From NCBI RefSeq assembly GCF_001578185.1, contig NZ_CP011008.1:462001-526000 (forward strand): a stretch of DNA of 64,000 bases. The letters are read 5' to 3'. Made by a program: the position numbers and the translations under genes. The notes beneath the pieces were generated by a model. That model did no database searches. It had not been told where the DNA came from and was given only the letters and a program-made list of their open reading frames with translations. Below are positions 1 to 8,140 of this stretch, one piece after another (the first letter of the stretch is position 1; each line of letters starts with the position of its first letter). Source of the stretch: Peribacillus simplex. Its GTDB lineage: Bacteria > Bacillota > Bacilli > Bacillales > DSM-1321.

Positions 1-506
1 TCTCCTTCGATTAATACATTGACTGATTTTTGGGCAACCTTGAAAGCCGTTTCAATCAAACTCTTCATTAAAGGACTTTCACCGACAATGAGTCCTGATT
101 CCTCGGCTAGCTTATGGATGAAGTGTTGATTCAAATATTCATTCTCATTCAATAGGTTGTCAATCTGCCTTTCCAATACTTCAATATCCACAAAGGGTTT
201 TTCCATAAAATCACTCGCGCCAAGTTTCATTGCATCAACAGCGGTCTTGACGGTGCTGTATCCGGTCATGATCAGTACCTTGCAACGCGGCTGTTGTTGT
301 TTTAGATGCTGCAGGAGGGAAAGGCCATCACAATCCGGAAGCTTCAGGTCTATCATTGCGACATCAAAACGCTGCTGATTCCAATCGATTTCATGAAAAT
401 CCTTCCCGCTGTTCACAACTTGTACGAGGTAACCTTTCATCGTAAAAAGGCGGGAAAGAAAAGTCCCAACTTCTTTCTCATCGTCTACCACAAGTAACTG
501 AATCAC
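1..506 (-). CDS. NtrC-family sigma-54-dependent response regulator (C-terminus cut by window edge)
   Basis: About 168 residues are visible from a GTG start at 506, five bases after the kinase stop codon, with AAAGGGGA as ribosome site. Residues 1-120 form a receiver domain: acidic pair in LVVDDEKE, phospho-acceptor Asp in MIDLKLPDCDG, Thr in LIMTGYS, Lys in FMEKPF. From about residue 145 the text IVGESPLMKSLIETAFKVA is the typical beginning of an AAA+ sigma-54-interaction domain, so the protein should activate RpoN/SigL promoters; the ATPase motifs and helix-turn-helix lie outside the window. It is the last visible gene of an operon with a kinase and an alcohol dehydrogenase and is probably phosphorylated by that kinase. 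I did not find a convincing -24/-12 promoter in front of the operon. Confidence 0.85.
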   Translation of the reverse strand, partial: MIQLLVVDDEKEVGTFLSRLFTMKGYLVQVVNSGKDFHEIDWNQQRFDVAMIDLKLPDCDGLSLLQHLKQQQPRCKVLIMTGYSTVKTAVDAMKLGASDFMEKPFVDIEVLERQIDNLLNENEYLNQHFIHKLAEESGLIVGESPLMKSLIETAFKVAQKSVNVLIEG

Positions 507-510
507 CTTA

Positions 511-2127
511 TCATCCCCTTTCCTTTTCTGCTTGTAAGGGAAGCCTCAGGAAAAAAGTGCTTCCTTTTCCTGGCGTGCTTAAAACGTCGATCTTGCCTCC
601 ATGGTCTTTGGCGATGCCAAGGCTTACAGACAGACCTAAACCTGTACCTTTTTCCCGATCTTTAGTCGTATGAAAGGGATGGAATATGAAGGGCAGGCGT
701 TCTTTTTCAATCCCTGTTCCGTTATCAGTCACCTGAATCACCATGAACTCGTCTTCTGAATAGGTAGTGATCGCAATCGATTTTTCAGTTAGAGCGGACT
801 CGTCCAATGCGTCCTTTGCATTCAATAGCAAGTTGATGATGATCTGTTCTATCTGCGGCTGGCTGCCCTTTATGAACGGAAGGTCTTCCTGAAGGGAAAG
901 ATGGAGGGAAATTTGTTTCTTCCCAAGTTGAAACTTCAAAAGGTTCAGAACCTGGTGAATTGCTTCGTTAACAGAGTAATAGTGGAATCTATACTCATCC
1001 TGCCTTGAAAAGGTAAGCAGGCTTTTCACTATTTGCCTGCATCGGTCACCGCAAATCTTAATATCGTTCAATAGCATATAGTCCAGATTGTCCTGTGGGG
1101 TTTTCCGTAATAAAATCTGCGAGTTACCAAGAATGGCCGTTAATGGGCTATTCAATTCATGGGCAATCCCTGCTGCCATTTCACCAATCGCCCCAAGTTT
1201 ACCGGCATGTAATAGCTGGACTTCCATCTGTCTTCTTTCAGTGACATTTTTATAATAAGCAATGACCCCATATACTTGATGCTCCTTATTCTGAATCGGG
1301 TAGGCATGCATTTCCAAGATGGTATCATGCTGAAGGAGAATTTCCTGGAATCCTGGCATATTAAATGAAAAGGTATCTTGAATAAGAGATTGGGATGCTT
1401 CAATTAAAGGAACCAGGTCGGAAAAGTCCCGGGCAGAATCATTGGATTGATAGACAGATCCTTTGTGATCAAAGACGATGATCATATCTTCAACTGCCTT
1501 GAACGTATCCTCCCACTCCTGTTTGGAATGAAGAACTTCCTTATAAAGCTGGGCATTCTCCAAAGTCAGTGCAAGCTGATTGGATAGTTGCTCAAGAAAA
1601 TCCAGTTCATCTTTATGCCATGTTTTCTTTTTCTTCCTGCCGAAAGTCCAGATTCCGATTTTTTTACTTTTTCCGTACAAAGGCACTAATAGAAGTGTTT
1701 CAATTTCAAGGGATATTAGACGTTCTTTTTCTGGGAAGTCCGGTAACCGTGTAACTTCCACCTGAATGGGCTGCTTGTCTTTCAAGACGGACGAGAAATC
1801 CTGAAAAGGGTGTAACAGGTTATTGGAATCCATTTCAAGTTCGCAGTGACCATTGGGGCAGATATGAAGCAGGGCAGGTTCTTCCTCATACAATATGACA
1901 AAATGACTGTCATCGAATGTAATGAGCTGCTTGAGTTTAGCAATGACATTTCGGAGAATTTCCTGGATGTCGATTTCAATATTCATATTTTTAGTGATGT
2001 CATTCATAATTTCAAGCTGCATATTTTTCTTCTTCAACTGATCCACGGTTTTCTTAAGTTCCGTGTAATACGTTTTTTTTGAAGATTTCACACCTGTCAT
2101 TAAATCTATCAATTCAAGTTTATTCAT
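511..2127 (-). CDS. Cytoplasmic sensor histidine kinase (GAF-PAS-HisKA-HATPase)
   Basis: A soluble two-component kinase with no membrane segment or signal peptide. The N-terminal helix is followed by a GAF domain (about 40-195), a PAS-like domain (about 205-300), a dimerisation/phospho-acceptor domain with His in GIAHELNSPL, and an ATPase domain with N box (INLLLNAKDAL), DNGTGI and GTGLGLSVS. The start at 2127 is preferred over an upstream in-frame GTG at 2136 because AAGAGGTG lies six bases before it; it follows the dehydrogenase stop closely. The downstream gene encodes the likely partner, an NtrC-type regulator. The pair is AtoSC-like in layout and probably senses a cytosolic small molecule, perhaps one related to the adjacent dehydrogenase; the ligand is unknown. 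Confidence 0.88.
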   Translation of the reverse strand: MNKLELIDLMTGVKSSKKTYYTELKKTVDQLKKKNMQLEIMNDITKNMNIEIDIQEILRNVIAKLKQLITFDDSHFVILYEEEPALLHICPNGHCELEMDSNNLLHPFQDFSSVLKDKQPIQVEVTRLPDFPEKERLISLEIETLLLVPLYGKSKKIGIWTFGRKKKKTWHKDELDFLEQLSNQLALTLENAQLYKEVLHSKQEWEDTFKAVEDMIIVFDHKGSVYQSNDSARDFSDLVPLIEASQSLIQDTFSFNMPGFQEILLQHDTILEMHAYPIQNKEHQVYGVIAYYKNVTERRQMEVQLLHAGKLGAIGEMAAGIAHELNSPLTAILGNSQILLRKTPQDNLDYMLLNDIKICGDRCRQIVKSLLTFSRQDEYRFHYYSVNEAIHQVLNLLKFQLGKKQISLHLSLQEDLPFIKGSQPQIEQIIINLLLNAKDALDESALTEKSIAITTYSEDEFMVIQVTDNGTGIEKERLPFIFHPFHTTKDREKGTGLGLSVSLGIAKDHGGKIDVLSTPGKGSTFFLRLPLQAEKERG

Positions 2128-2139
2128 GCCTTTCACCTC

Positions 2140-3288
2140 TTAAAGGGCTGTAAGAAGCAGCTGATTAATCTGTTCTAATGACATATCACGAGGATTTGTG
2201 ATCATGCAGGCATCCTCAAGAGCGGTCATCCCTATGGGTTCTATCATTTCTTTCGTAATGCCGACATCACTTAAACTCTTGGGAGCCCCTATATCCTGGG
2301 ATAATTCCCTTACGAAGTGAATGGCTGCCATTCCAGCTTGCTGCTCGGTCAATGCCCGTGTATCGATGCCCATGATGTCTGCCATCTCGCTGAATCGCCT
2401 TGGTGAGGCAATTCGATTGAAATCCATGACATGGGGAAGCAGTATGGCATTGATTTCACCATGCGGAAGAAGGTATTTTCCGCCAATTGCATGTGAAATG
2501 GCATGGGCCGCTCCCAAAATGGCATTGGAAAAAGCTAGTCCAGCTTGCAGACTTGCCATCGCCATCGCTTTTTTTGCTTCCTCATTATGCCTGGATGCTA
2601 CAGAGGGGCGTAAGTGACGGGAAACGATGGACAACGCGTTTTTAGCCTGTACATCGGTCAACGGTGTCGCAGCGATAGAAACGTAGGATTCAATGGCGTG
2701 GGTTAAAACATCCATTCCAGTAGCCGCGGTCAAATCCGGTCCCAAGGTGGTTAAGGTACCAGGATCGACTATTGCAATATCGGGGACGAGTGATTTTGAA
2801 ATGATCGTCATTTTTTTCTCGCGGAATGAATCGACGATCACCGAAAACTGAGAGACCTCTGATCCTGATCCTGCCGTAGTCATAATCATCACCATGGGTG
2901 GGAGGGGAGAGTGGACTTTATCAACACCTTCATAATCACTGATGATGCCACCATTCGTAGCTAAAAGGGCTACCCCTTTGGCGACATCCAAAGCACTGCC
3001 TCCTCCCAAACCAATGATGGCATCGCATTCTTGGTCATTAAATGCCAAACAGCCAGCTTCAATCTCCGTGTCTTTCGGGTTGGTCGTCATTTCAATGAAG
3101 GTAGCAAAGGCTAGACCCACTTCTTGGCAGGATCCAATGACTTTATCTAACCAGCCAGCATTGGAAACACCGGAGTCGCTGACTATCAACGCCTTTTTGG
3201 CACCCAACCGCAAGCAGGCCTCGCCAGCTTGTTCTATGGAACCTTTTCCAAAAATCACTTCCGGCATCACGAATTTAGTTATCGACAT
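2140..3288 (-). CDS. Iron-containing (group III) alcohol dehydrogenase
   Basis: 382 residues, the usual length of the Fe-ADH family, which interconverts alcohols and aldehydes or ketones with NAD(P). The N-terminal Rossmann-like half has the cofactor motif GLGGGSALD and the TTAGSGSE stretch. Metal ligands are visible in the helical half: Asp and His in GMDVLTHAIES, and two His in HAISHAIGGKYLLPHG. The start has a strong AGGGAGAAGG ribosome site. It is the first gene of a tightly spaced minus-strand operon with a sensor kinase and an NtrC-type regulator, which suggests that its substrate, or a related metabolite, is what the kinase senses (inference). The exact substrate cannot be read from sequence. 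Confidence 0.92.
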   Translation of the reverse strand: MSITKFVMPEVIFGKGSIEQAGEACLRLGAKKALIVSDSGVSNAGWLDKVIGSCQEVGLAFATFIEMTTNPKDTEIEAGCLAFNDQECDAIIGLGGGSALDVAKGVALLATNGGIISDYEGVDKVHSPLPPMVMIMTTAGSGSEVSQFSVIVDSFREKKMTIISKSLVPDIAIVDPGTLTTLGPDLTAATGMDVLTHAIESYVSIAATPLTDVQAKNALSIVSRHLRPSVASRHNEEAKKAMAMASLQAGLAFSNAILGAAHAISHAIGGKYLLPHGEINAILLPHVMDFNRIASPRRFSEMADIMGIDTRALTEQQAGMAAIHFVRELSQDIGAPKSLSDVGITKEMIEPIGMTALEDACMITNPRDMSLEQINQLLLTAL

Positions 3289-3563
3289 CTTTGCGCCTTC
3301 TCCCTATAAAATTCAATTTCTCTTGTATTATTTTCCCGAAAAAGAACGAAAATCCTGTTTGGATACCAGGTATTTTTATATAATATGACAAAATATCAAA
3401 TGATTGAGGACTTTTGTTGTGCGCTAAATCACCTAATCATTTCTTTTATTTGTAGATTCGTTACTTTAGACATGGATTAATAGGGATAAACCTACCTAGT
3501 TAGAATTTTCTGTATATTGTAAAATAATGGAGGGAATCTATTAAAATAGGAGGCAGGCAATCT

Positions 3564-4970
3564 ATGAAAAAACAATTTCTATCCGTATCATTAGTCGCGG
3601 TATTAACAATCGGAGCAGCCGGGACTACTACTACCGCTTTAGCAACACCGAGTTCTTCTCCAGTACATCATGCGCCATCCACAGACAAGCAAATCGTTAA
3701 AAGGATCGATGTCGACAAAATCTACAAGAATATTGAATACCTCTCACAAACACCCCGAGTTGCCGGTACTGATTCGGAGTATAAGGCCGTCCAATTCATC
3801 AAAAAGCAGTTCGAATCTTATGGCTATAAAGCCGATATTGACGAGTTCAGTTTTTTATCCTATACAGACCCAAATCTGGTCAAGCTGTCCGTTGACGGGT
3901 TTGATGGGGAAATCCAAGCGAACCATTTAAGTTATTCAGTAAATGGTGATCTATCCGGTGAAATGGTATATGCCGGCTTAGGAACGAAGGAAGAGCTTGA
4001 AAAAGCGGGTGTTACAGGGAAGATCGCCCTTATTCAAAGAGGCAGCTTCACTTTTGCAGAGAAAGTATTGAATGCAGCAGAAAAAGGGGCAGCAGGTGTC
4101 ATCCTATTCAATAATGCAGATGGGGAATTAAATGGGACCCTTGGAGGGGCTAATGATCAGTATATTCCATCTGTTACGATAACGAAAAAGGATGGAGAAG
4201 CACTGCTTGAAAAATTGAATGCCGGAGTTAAACTGACAGCATCATTAAAGATTGAAGGAGCTTATACCGGAGAGAAAACCTCTTATAACGTGGTGGCAAC
4301 AAAAAAAGCAACAAAGACCATTAAAGCTAAGAAGAGCGATATCATCTATATCACTGGACATCATGATTCCGTCGCTGGGGCACCTGGAGCGAATGATGAT
4401 GCATCAGGCACGTCCGTCACACTTGAACTTGCACGTGCACTGAAGAATCTTCCTACAGATACGGAACTTCGCTTCGTCACCTTTGGGGCCGAGGAAAATG
4501 GATTGCTTGGTTCACAGAATTATGTGGAGAACCTCTCTGATGATGAGATCAAGCGGACGATTGCAAACTTCAACCTGGATATGGTGGGAAGCAAGGACGC
4601 TGGAGATTTGGTCATTTTGACTAATGATGGAGAGTTGAATCTTGTGACCGAGCTGGCTCAGGCATCAAGTACAAGGCTGAATGGCGAGCCTACTCCATAT
4701 GGACAAGGCGGACGCAGTGACCATGTATCTTTCGCTGAGGCTGGGATTCCCGCTGCTTTATTCATCCACAGTCCATCAGAACCTTGGTATCATACCCCTG
4801 ATGATTCCATTGATAAAATCTCAAAAGAAAAGCTTCAAGATGTTGCTGGAATTGTCGGAACCGCTGTCTATGACCAAGCTAAAATCGAAGCTAAAGAGCC
4901 AAATCCAAATCATAAAAAAGGGGAAAAGGTGAAAGCTCCGCATTTATTTGACGAAAAGGAAATCAGATAA
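3564..4970 (+). CDS. Secreted M28 zinc aminopeptidase with PA domain (YwaD-like)
   Basis: 468 residues with a Sec signal peptide (Lys-rich start, hydrophobic core, cleavage near ALA at about 26). A PA insert domain lies at about 130-230, followed by the M28 peptidase domain. Zinc and catalytic residues are visible: His-Asp in ITGHHDS, Asp in GANDDASG, Glu-Glu in FGAEENG, Asp in NLDMVG and His in WYHTPDD. The family removes N-terminal amino acids from extracellular peptides; B. subtilis YwaD has the same layout. The tail after about 440 is Lys/Pro-rich. The ATG is preceded by AGGAGGCAGG. It is monocistronic, closed by the hairpin after 4990. Confidence 0.92.
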   Translation: MKKQFLSVSLVAVLTIGAAGTTTTALATPSSSPVHHAPSTDKQIVKRIDVDKIYKNIEYLSQTPRVAGTDSEYKAVQFIKKQFESYGYKADIDEFSFLSYTDPNLVKLSVDGFDGEIQANHLSYSVNGDLSGEMVYAGLGTKEELEKAGVTGKIALIQRGSFTFAEKVLNAAEKGAAGVILFNNADGELNGTLGGANDQYIPSVTITKKDGEALLEKLNAGVKLTASLKIEGAYTGEKTSYNVVATKKATKTIKAKKSDIIYITGHHDSVAGAPGANDDASGTSVTLELARALKNLPTDTELRFVTFGAEENGLLGSQNYVENLSDDEIKRTIANFNLDMVGSKDAGDLVILTNDGELNLVTELAQASSTRLNGEPTPYGQGGRSDHVSFAEAGIPAALFIHSPSEPWYHTPDDSIDKISKEKLQDVAGIVGTAVYDQAKIEAKEPNPNHKKGEKVKAPHLFDEKEIR

Positions 4971-4993
4971 TGCATTAAAAAAGTATGAATTTC

Positions 4994-5020
4994 AGAGGGT
5001 GCAGCTGCACTCTTTTTTTA
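4994..5020 (+). terminator. Intrinsic terminator of the M28 peptidase gene
   Basis: The palindromic GTGCAGCTGCAC, extended by AGAG/CTCT, is followed by seven T. It lies 24 bases after the stop codon. Confidence 0.85.
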
Positions 5021-5068
5021 TGTTAAAAAATGAAAAAACGGGGAAAGTCTAATTCATAATCCTTCCAA

Positions 5069-5329
5069 ATGGGATGGATTCCCTATGTAAATGAAGTTAA
5101 TGAATTATTTTCTATTAATCCCTATGCTGAATATAAGGGAGAGTTGTTTCCAGTATCAGAAGAAAGAACAACAGGAAAAGTATTATTGGATACAACCAAC
5201 ACTGAACTTGCTATAAAGATGGGGTTTGAACGAACAGATAAATATATATATCCAAATATGTGGAATAGGATTAAGTGGGAATTACCAAGGAGAGGAGGCC
5301 TTATTCAATTGATTAATTTTTTCATTTAA
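5069..5329 (+). CDS. Unrecognised 86-aa protein, possibly a gene fragment
   Basis: An 86-residue reading frame with aromatic, mixed-charge composition and no signal or membrane segment. I do not recognise the family. The ATG has no ribosome binding site, which suggests the 3' remnant of a longer gene. It is followed directly by a terminator-like hairpin (5327-5357), as a real gene 3' end would be. Treat as a possible pseudogene. Confidence 0.35.
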   Translation: MGWIPYVNEVNELFSINPYAEYKGELFPVSEERTTGKVLLDTTNTELAIKMGFERTDKYIYPNMWNRIKWELPRRGGLIQLINFFI

Positions 5330-5357
5330 ATAGCCTTTAAGGTTAAGGGCCTATTTT
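5327..5357 (+). terminator. Probable terminator
   Basis: AAATAGCCTT pairs imperfectly with AAGGGCCTATTT and runs into a T tract, immediately after the 86-aa frame. Confidence 0.6.
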
Positions 5358-5524
5358 TATACCCACTATTATACAAACTGGTTCACCAAGTTGTTTACAT
5401 AAAGTAAAAGAGGATTATTTTTTCCGGAATTGGGTAAAAAGTATTAAGCTGTCTTTCATTTAATATCTAGCACTAAGGTTTCTTTATTCTTTTGAATAAG
5501 GAGGGTTTGGTGGGAGGTGATTAA

Positions 5525-5713
5525 ATGAGAAAGGCCTATGGTATAAAAAGTTTAATAATTTACTTAGAATCGGTAAATTATCCAATTACCGAAAAGGAAA
5601 TCGATGATCTAATATTAAATAAGAAGATACCTCATCTAAGACCCATAAATAATTTACTGATTTTTAATTTAGATCATATTGATGGCTGGCTTAGTGATCA
5701 ATTAAAACCTTAG
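5525..5713 (+). CDS. Small excisionase/HTH-like protein (62 aa)
   Basis: A short protein with an excellent GGGAGGTGATTAA ribosome site. The stretch KKIPHLRPINNLLIFNLDHI followed by DGWL resembles the wing of MerR/excisionase-type HTH_17 DNA-binding proteins (pattern: basic K-I-P, hydrophobic strand, then DxIDxWL). I infer a small DNA-binding protein; no integrase, phage or plasmid gene is near. A GC hairpin follows at once. The family assignment rests on pattern only. Confidence 0.5.
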   Translation: MRKAYGIKSLIIYLESVNYPITEKEIDDLILNKKIPHLRPINNLLIFNLDHIDGWLSDQLKP

Positions 5714-5718
5714 TTAAT

Positions 5719-5746
5719 TGAAGCCCTGCTTTAAGCGGGGCTTTGA
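5719..5746 (+). terminator. Terminator of the small HTH-like gene
   Basis: AAGCCCTGC and GCGGGGCTT form a short GC hairpin just after the stop codon; the T run is short. Confidence 0.6.
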
Positions 5747-5801
5747 TCTGCTATCTAAGTCTATTTATAAAACCCCGTTAATATGAAAAGTAACCAGATG
5801 G

Positions 5802-5847
5802 AAAAAGGCGGCCAAGGTGTTCATGAAGACCTTGGCCGCCTTTTTGT
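5802..5847 (+). terminator. Strong bidirectional intrinsic terminator
   Basis: AAAAAGGCGGCCAAGGT pairs perfectly with ACCTTGGCCGCCTTTTT around a 10-base loop. It insulates the haem-stress operon from upstream transcription. Confidence 0.9.
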
Positions 5848-5861
5848 TTATCTTCTTTTTT

Positions 5862-5891
5862 TTGCCTATTAGTGGCAAACTAATTTATAAG
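5862..5891 (+). promoter_or_regulatory. Candidate SigA promoter of the hssRS unit
   Basis: TTGCCT and TATAAG with an 18-base spacer lie just upstream of the mini-ORF at 5906 and hssR. This is a pattern match only. Confidence 0.45.
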
Positions 5892-5905
5892 GAACTGGAG
5901 TTGGA

Positions 5906-5992
5906 ATGAGTATTTGTTGTTTTACAGGTTTAATTATTGCTATTGTATGTGTAGCTAGAGCTATAAAAGAAGTGGAGATGTGGTTTCTATGA
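5906..5992 (+). CDS. 28-aa hydrophobic mini-ORF coupled to hssR
   Basis: ATG at 5906 follows GGAACTGGAG. The product begins MSICCFTGLIIAIVCVA, a single potential membrane helix with two adjacent Cys, and ends in a short acidic/basic tail. Its stop codon overlaps the favoured hssR start in an ATGA arrangement (ATG 5989, TGA 5990-5992), the classic layout for translational coupling. The hssR start itself has only a distant ribosome site. It could be a small membrane protein or a leader peptide. I know of no such ORF described for hssRS, and coding is unproven. Confidence 0.4.
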   Translation: MSICCFTGLIIAIVCVARAIKEVEMWFL

Positions 5993-6666
5993 TACATATA
6001 TTAATTGCGGATGATGATCGGCATATTCGGGAATTGCTTAAATTTCATTTGGAAAAGGAAGGATACATGGTATCGGAAGCGAAGGACGGGAATGAAGCTT
6101 CCTTGAAACTGGAGAGGGAACGGATCCATCTGGCGGTTGTTGATATTATGATGCCGTTTAAAAACGGACTGGATCTTTGTAAGGAAATCCGGGATCAATA
6201 TGATCTGCCTGTCATTTTATTGACTGCCAAAGATCAACTTATCGATAAGGAAAAGGGATACTTTGCGGGTACGGATGATTACCTCGTCAAGCCATTTGAG
6301 CCACGGGAACTTCTATTTCGGATAAAAGCGCTATTGCGAAGGTACCGTATGGTGAATTCTGAATCCATATCATTGAATCAAACGATTATTGACCGGAAAA
6401 GTTATGAAGTGAGAATAAAGGGGAATACGTTGCTCCTGCCGCTTAAGGAATTTGAGCTGCTGGCTCAGCTGGGGAGTTTTCCTGATCAGGTCTTTACGCG
6501 TGAACAGCTTATTGAATTGGTGTGGGGTGCTGATTTTGAAGGGGATGATCGGACGGTTGATGTCCATATTAAACGGTTAAGGGAACGTTTTGCCGGGCGT
6601 ACGGATGATTTTGTTATAACGACTGTCCGTGGCTTAGGTTATAAACTGGAGGTCAATAGGAAGTGA
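5989..6666 (+). CDS. hssR: Haem-sensing response regulator HssR (OmpR family)
   Basis: A receiver plus winged-helix regulator of about 225 residues. Receiver landmarks: ADDDRH, phospho-Asp in VVDIMMPF, LTAKDQ, and Lys in YLVKPFEP. The C-terminal OmpR-type domain ends in TVDVHIKRLRERF and TTVRGLGYKL. Similarity to staphylococcal HssR (SGTDDYVTKPFE-type and RTVDVHIKRLRQ motifs, recalled) together with hssS and hrtBA downstream gives the name. Phosphorylated HssR should activate hrtBA under haem excess by binding the tandem box at 8049-8068. The start at 5989 is preferred over GTG 5980. The stop overlaps the hssS GTG start. Confidence 0.88.
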   Translation: MIHILIADDDRHIRELLKFHLEKEGYMVSEAKDGNEASLKLERERIHLAVVDIMMPFKNGLDLCKEIRDQYDLPVILLTAKDQLIDKEKGYFAGTDDYLVKPFEPRELLFRIKALLRRYRMVNSESISLNQTIIDRKSYEVRIKGNTLLLPLKEFELLAQLGSFPDQVFTREQLIELVWGADFEGDDRTVDVHIKRLRERFAGRTDDFVITTVRGLGYKLEVNRK

Positions 6667-8042
6667 AAACACTCTATTTCAGGATAGTTATTCAAACCAT
6701 TTTGATCATGGTGCTTGCCAGTGTCATCGCTTTTTTGATTTCCAATATCTATTATCATAAGGTTCAGAAACCTTACAATGGCGAGAAGATAAGCAAAGTG
6801 GCAAGTGAGATTGTCTCCTTATATGAGGAAAACCCAGATCAGGATATTGATGACTATTTAAATCATATAGCAGGATTGCACTATCAAATGTATCTTTTTA
6901 ATGAGCAGGGTGAAGGAACTTTATATGGGGAGCCGTTTCGGGAAACGGCTTTGGATCCAGACACGATTTCCGGAGTTTTGAACGGAAAAACGTATCAAGG
7001 GATCGCCAATTATAATAATGGGCTATTTATTACCGGTTTTTTTGAGGATGTATTAATCAATAGCATTGGCGTTCCCATGAACGTGAATGGGGAAAGGCAT
7101 GCATTGTTTGTAAGGCCGAATATAGAACTGCAGTTTGGAGAGTTCCGTTTTTACCTTTCTGTTTTGCTCGTACTTACGCTCCTACTCAGTTTTTTATTTG
7201 TTATTATTAACACGCGTTTCATCGTTAAGCCAATTACGAAATTAACAGAAGCTACAAAGAGAATCGCTGATGGGGATTATAGTAGTAAATTGAATGTTAC
7301 CCGGAGTGATGAAATTGGGGATTTGGCACAACATTTCGCGAAAATGACTCAAAGCATACAGCGGTTAGATGATATGAGACAGGAATTCGTTTCAAATGTT
7401 TCTCATGAAATTCAATCTCCGCTCGCATCTATACAAGGTTTTTCTCAGACCCTTCAATCGGAGGAATTAACAAAGGAACAAAGAAATAATTACTTGTCTA
7501 TTATTGAAAATGAGAGCCGGCGCATGTCCTTGTTGAGTAAACAGCTCCTAATGCTTGCTTCCTTGGATAAAGAGGATGACCCGCTGCAACGTTCCAATTT
7601 CGATTTAGCACAACAAATAAGGCAAGTGATGTTTATGCTGGAATGGAATTGGCGTGAAAAAAATATGGTGATTGAAATGGATTTACCATCAACCGTCGTT
7701 ACTGCAGATGAGAAACTTTTAAATCAAGTATGGACGAATTTGATAACCAACAGCATTAAATACTCCGAAAGCGGCAGTTCGATCGTTATTCGACTCAAAA
7801 AAATGGGTAACTTTGTTGAAGTGATGATTTCAGACACGGGTATGGGAATTCCAGAAGAAGACCTCCCTTATATTCTTGAGCGCTTTTATAAAGTCGATAA
7901 AGTGAGAAATCGCAGTGAAACAGGCAGTGGCTTAGGACTTTCGATAACGAAGAAGACCGTTGAACTACATGGCGGAACGATTGAGGTTCAAAGCGAACTT
8001 GGCAAAGGGACCACTTTTTATATCCGTTTGCCCCTTATGTAA
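6663..8042 (+). CDS. hssS: Haem sensor histidine kinase HssS
   Basis: 459 residues from a GTG that overlaps the hssR stop. Membrane helices lie at about 9-28 and 163-185, enclosing an extracytoplasmic sensor of about 130 residues that contains YGEPFRE, NGKTYQGI and FITGFFED, all close to recalled HssS text. A HAMP domain follows, then the phospho-acceptor His in SHEIQSPL, N box (NLITNSIKY), DTGMGI and GSGLGLSI. The usual basic residue after HEI is Gln here. The known role in Staphylococcus and Bacillus is sensing haem toxicity at the membrane and phosphorylating HssR. Confidence 0.87.
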   Translation: MKTLYFRIVIQTILIMVLASVIAFLISNIYYHKVQKPYNGEKISKVASEIVSLYEENPDQDIDDYLNHIAGLHYQMYLFNEQGEGTLYGEPFRETALDPDTISGVLNGKTYQGIANYNNGLFITGFFEDVLINSIGVPMNVNGERHALFVRPNIELQFGEFRFYLSVLLVLTLLLSFLFVIINTRFIVKPITKLTEATKRIADGDYSSKLNVTRSDEIGDLAQHFAKMTQSIQRLDDMRQEFVSNVSHEIQSPLASIQGFSQTLQSEELTKEQRNNYLSIIENESRRMSLLSKQLLMLASLDKEDDPLQRSNFDLAQQIRQVMFMLEWNWREKNMVIEMDLPSTVVTADEKLLNQVWTNLITNSIKYSESGSSIVIRLKKMGNFVEVMISDTGMGIPEEDLPYILERFYKVDKVRNRSETGSGLGLSITKKTVELHGGTIEVQSELGKGTTFYIRLPLM

Positions 8043-8048
8043 TCATTC

Positions 8049-8068
8049 GTTCATCTTCCATTCATATT
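8049..8068 (+). promoter_or_regulatory. HssR-binding tandem repeat upstream of hrtBA
   Basis: GTTCATCTTCCATTCATATT consists of two 9-mers separated by two bases. It differs from the described HssR direct repeat (GTTCATATT, N2, GTTCATATT) at only two positions. A -10-like TACAAT lies at 8076-8081, so the box occupies the -35 region, as expected for a class-II activator site. Confidence 0.8.
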
Positions 8069-8085
8069 GATTGATTACAATCAAT
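8066..8085. repeat. 8-bp inverted repeat across the hrtBA -10 region
   Basis: ATTGATTG and CAATCAAT are separated by four bases and enclose the TACAAT -10 candidate. It may be a second regulatory palindrome or chance. Confidence 0.4.
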
Positions 8086-8140
8086 TCATACCGGTTGAAG
8101 TACGTCTGGATCGGTAACAAAAGGAATGGGAGATGAAATA

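Noticed and set aside
3289-3420. A sigma-54 -24/-12 promoter in front of the alcohol dehydrogenase operon
   Set aside because: CTGGTATCCAAACAGGAT has a GG but lacks the GC at the right spacing, so I do not call it.
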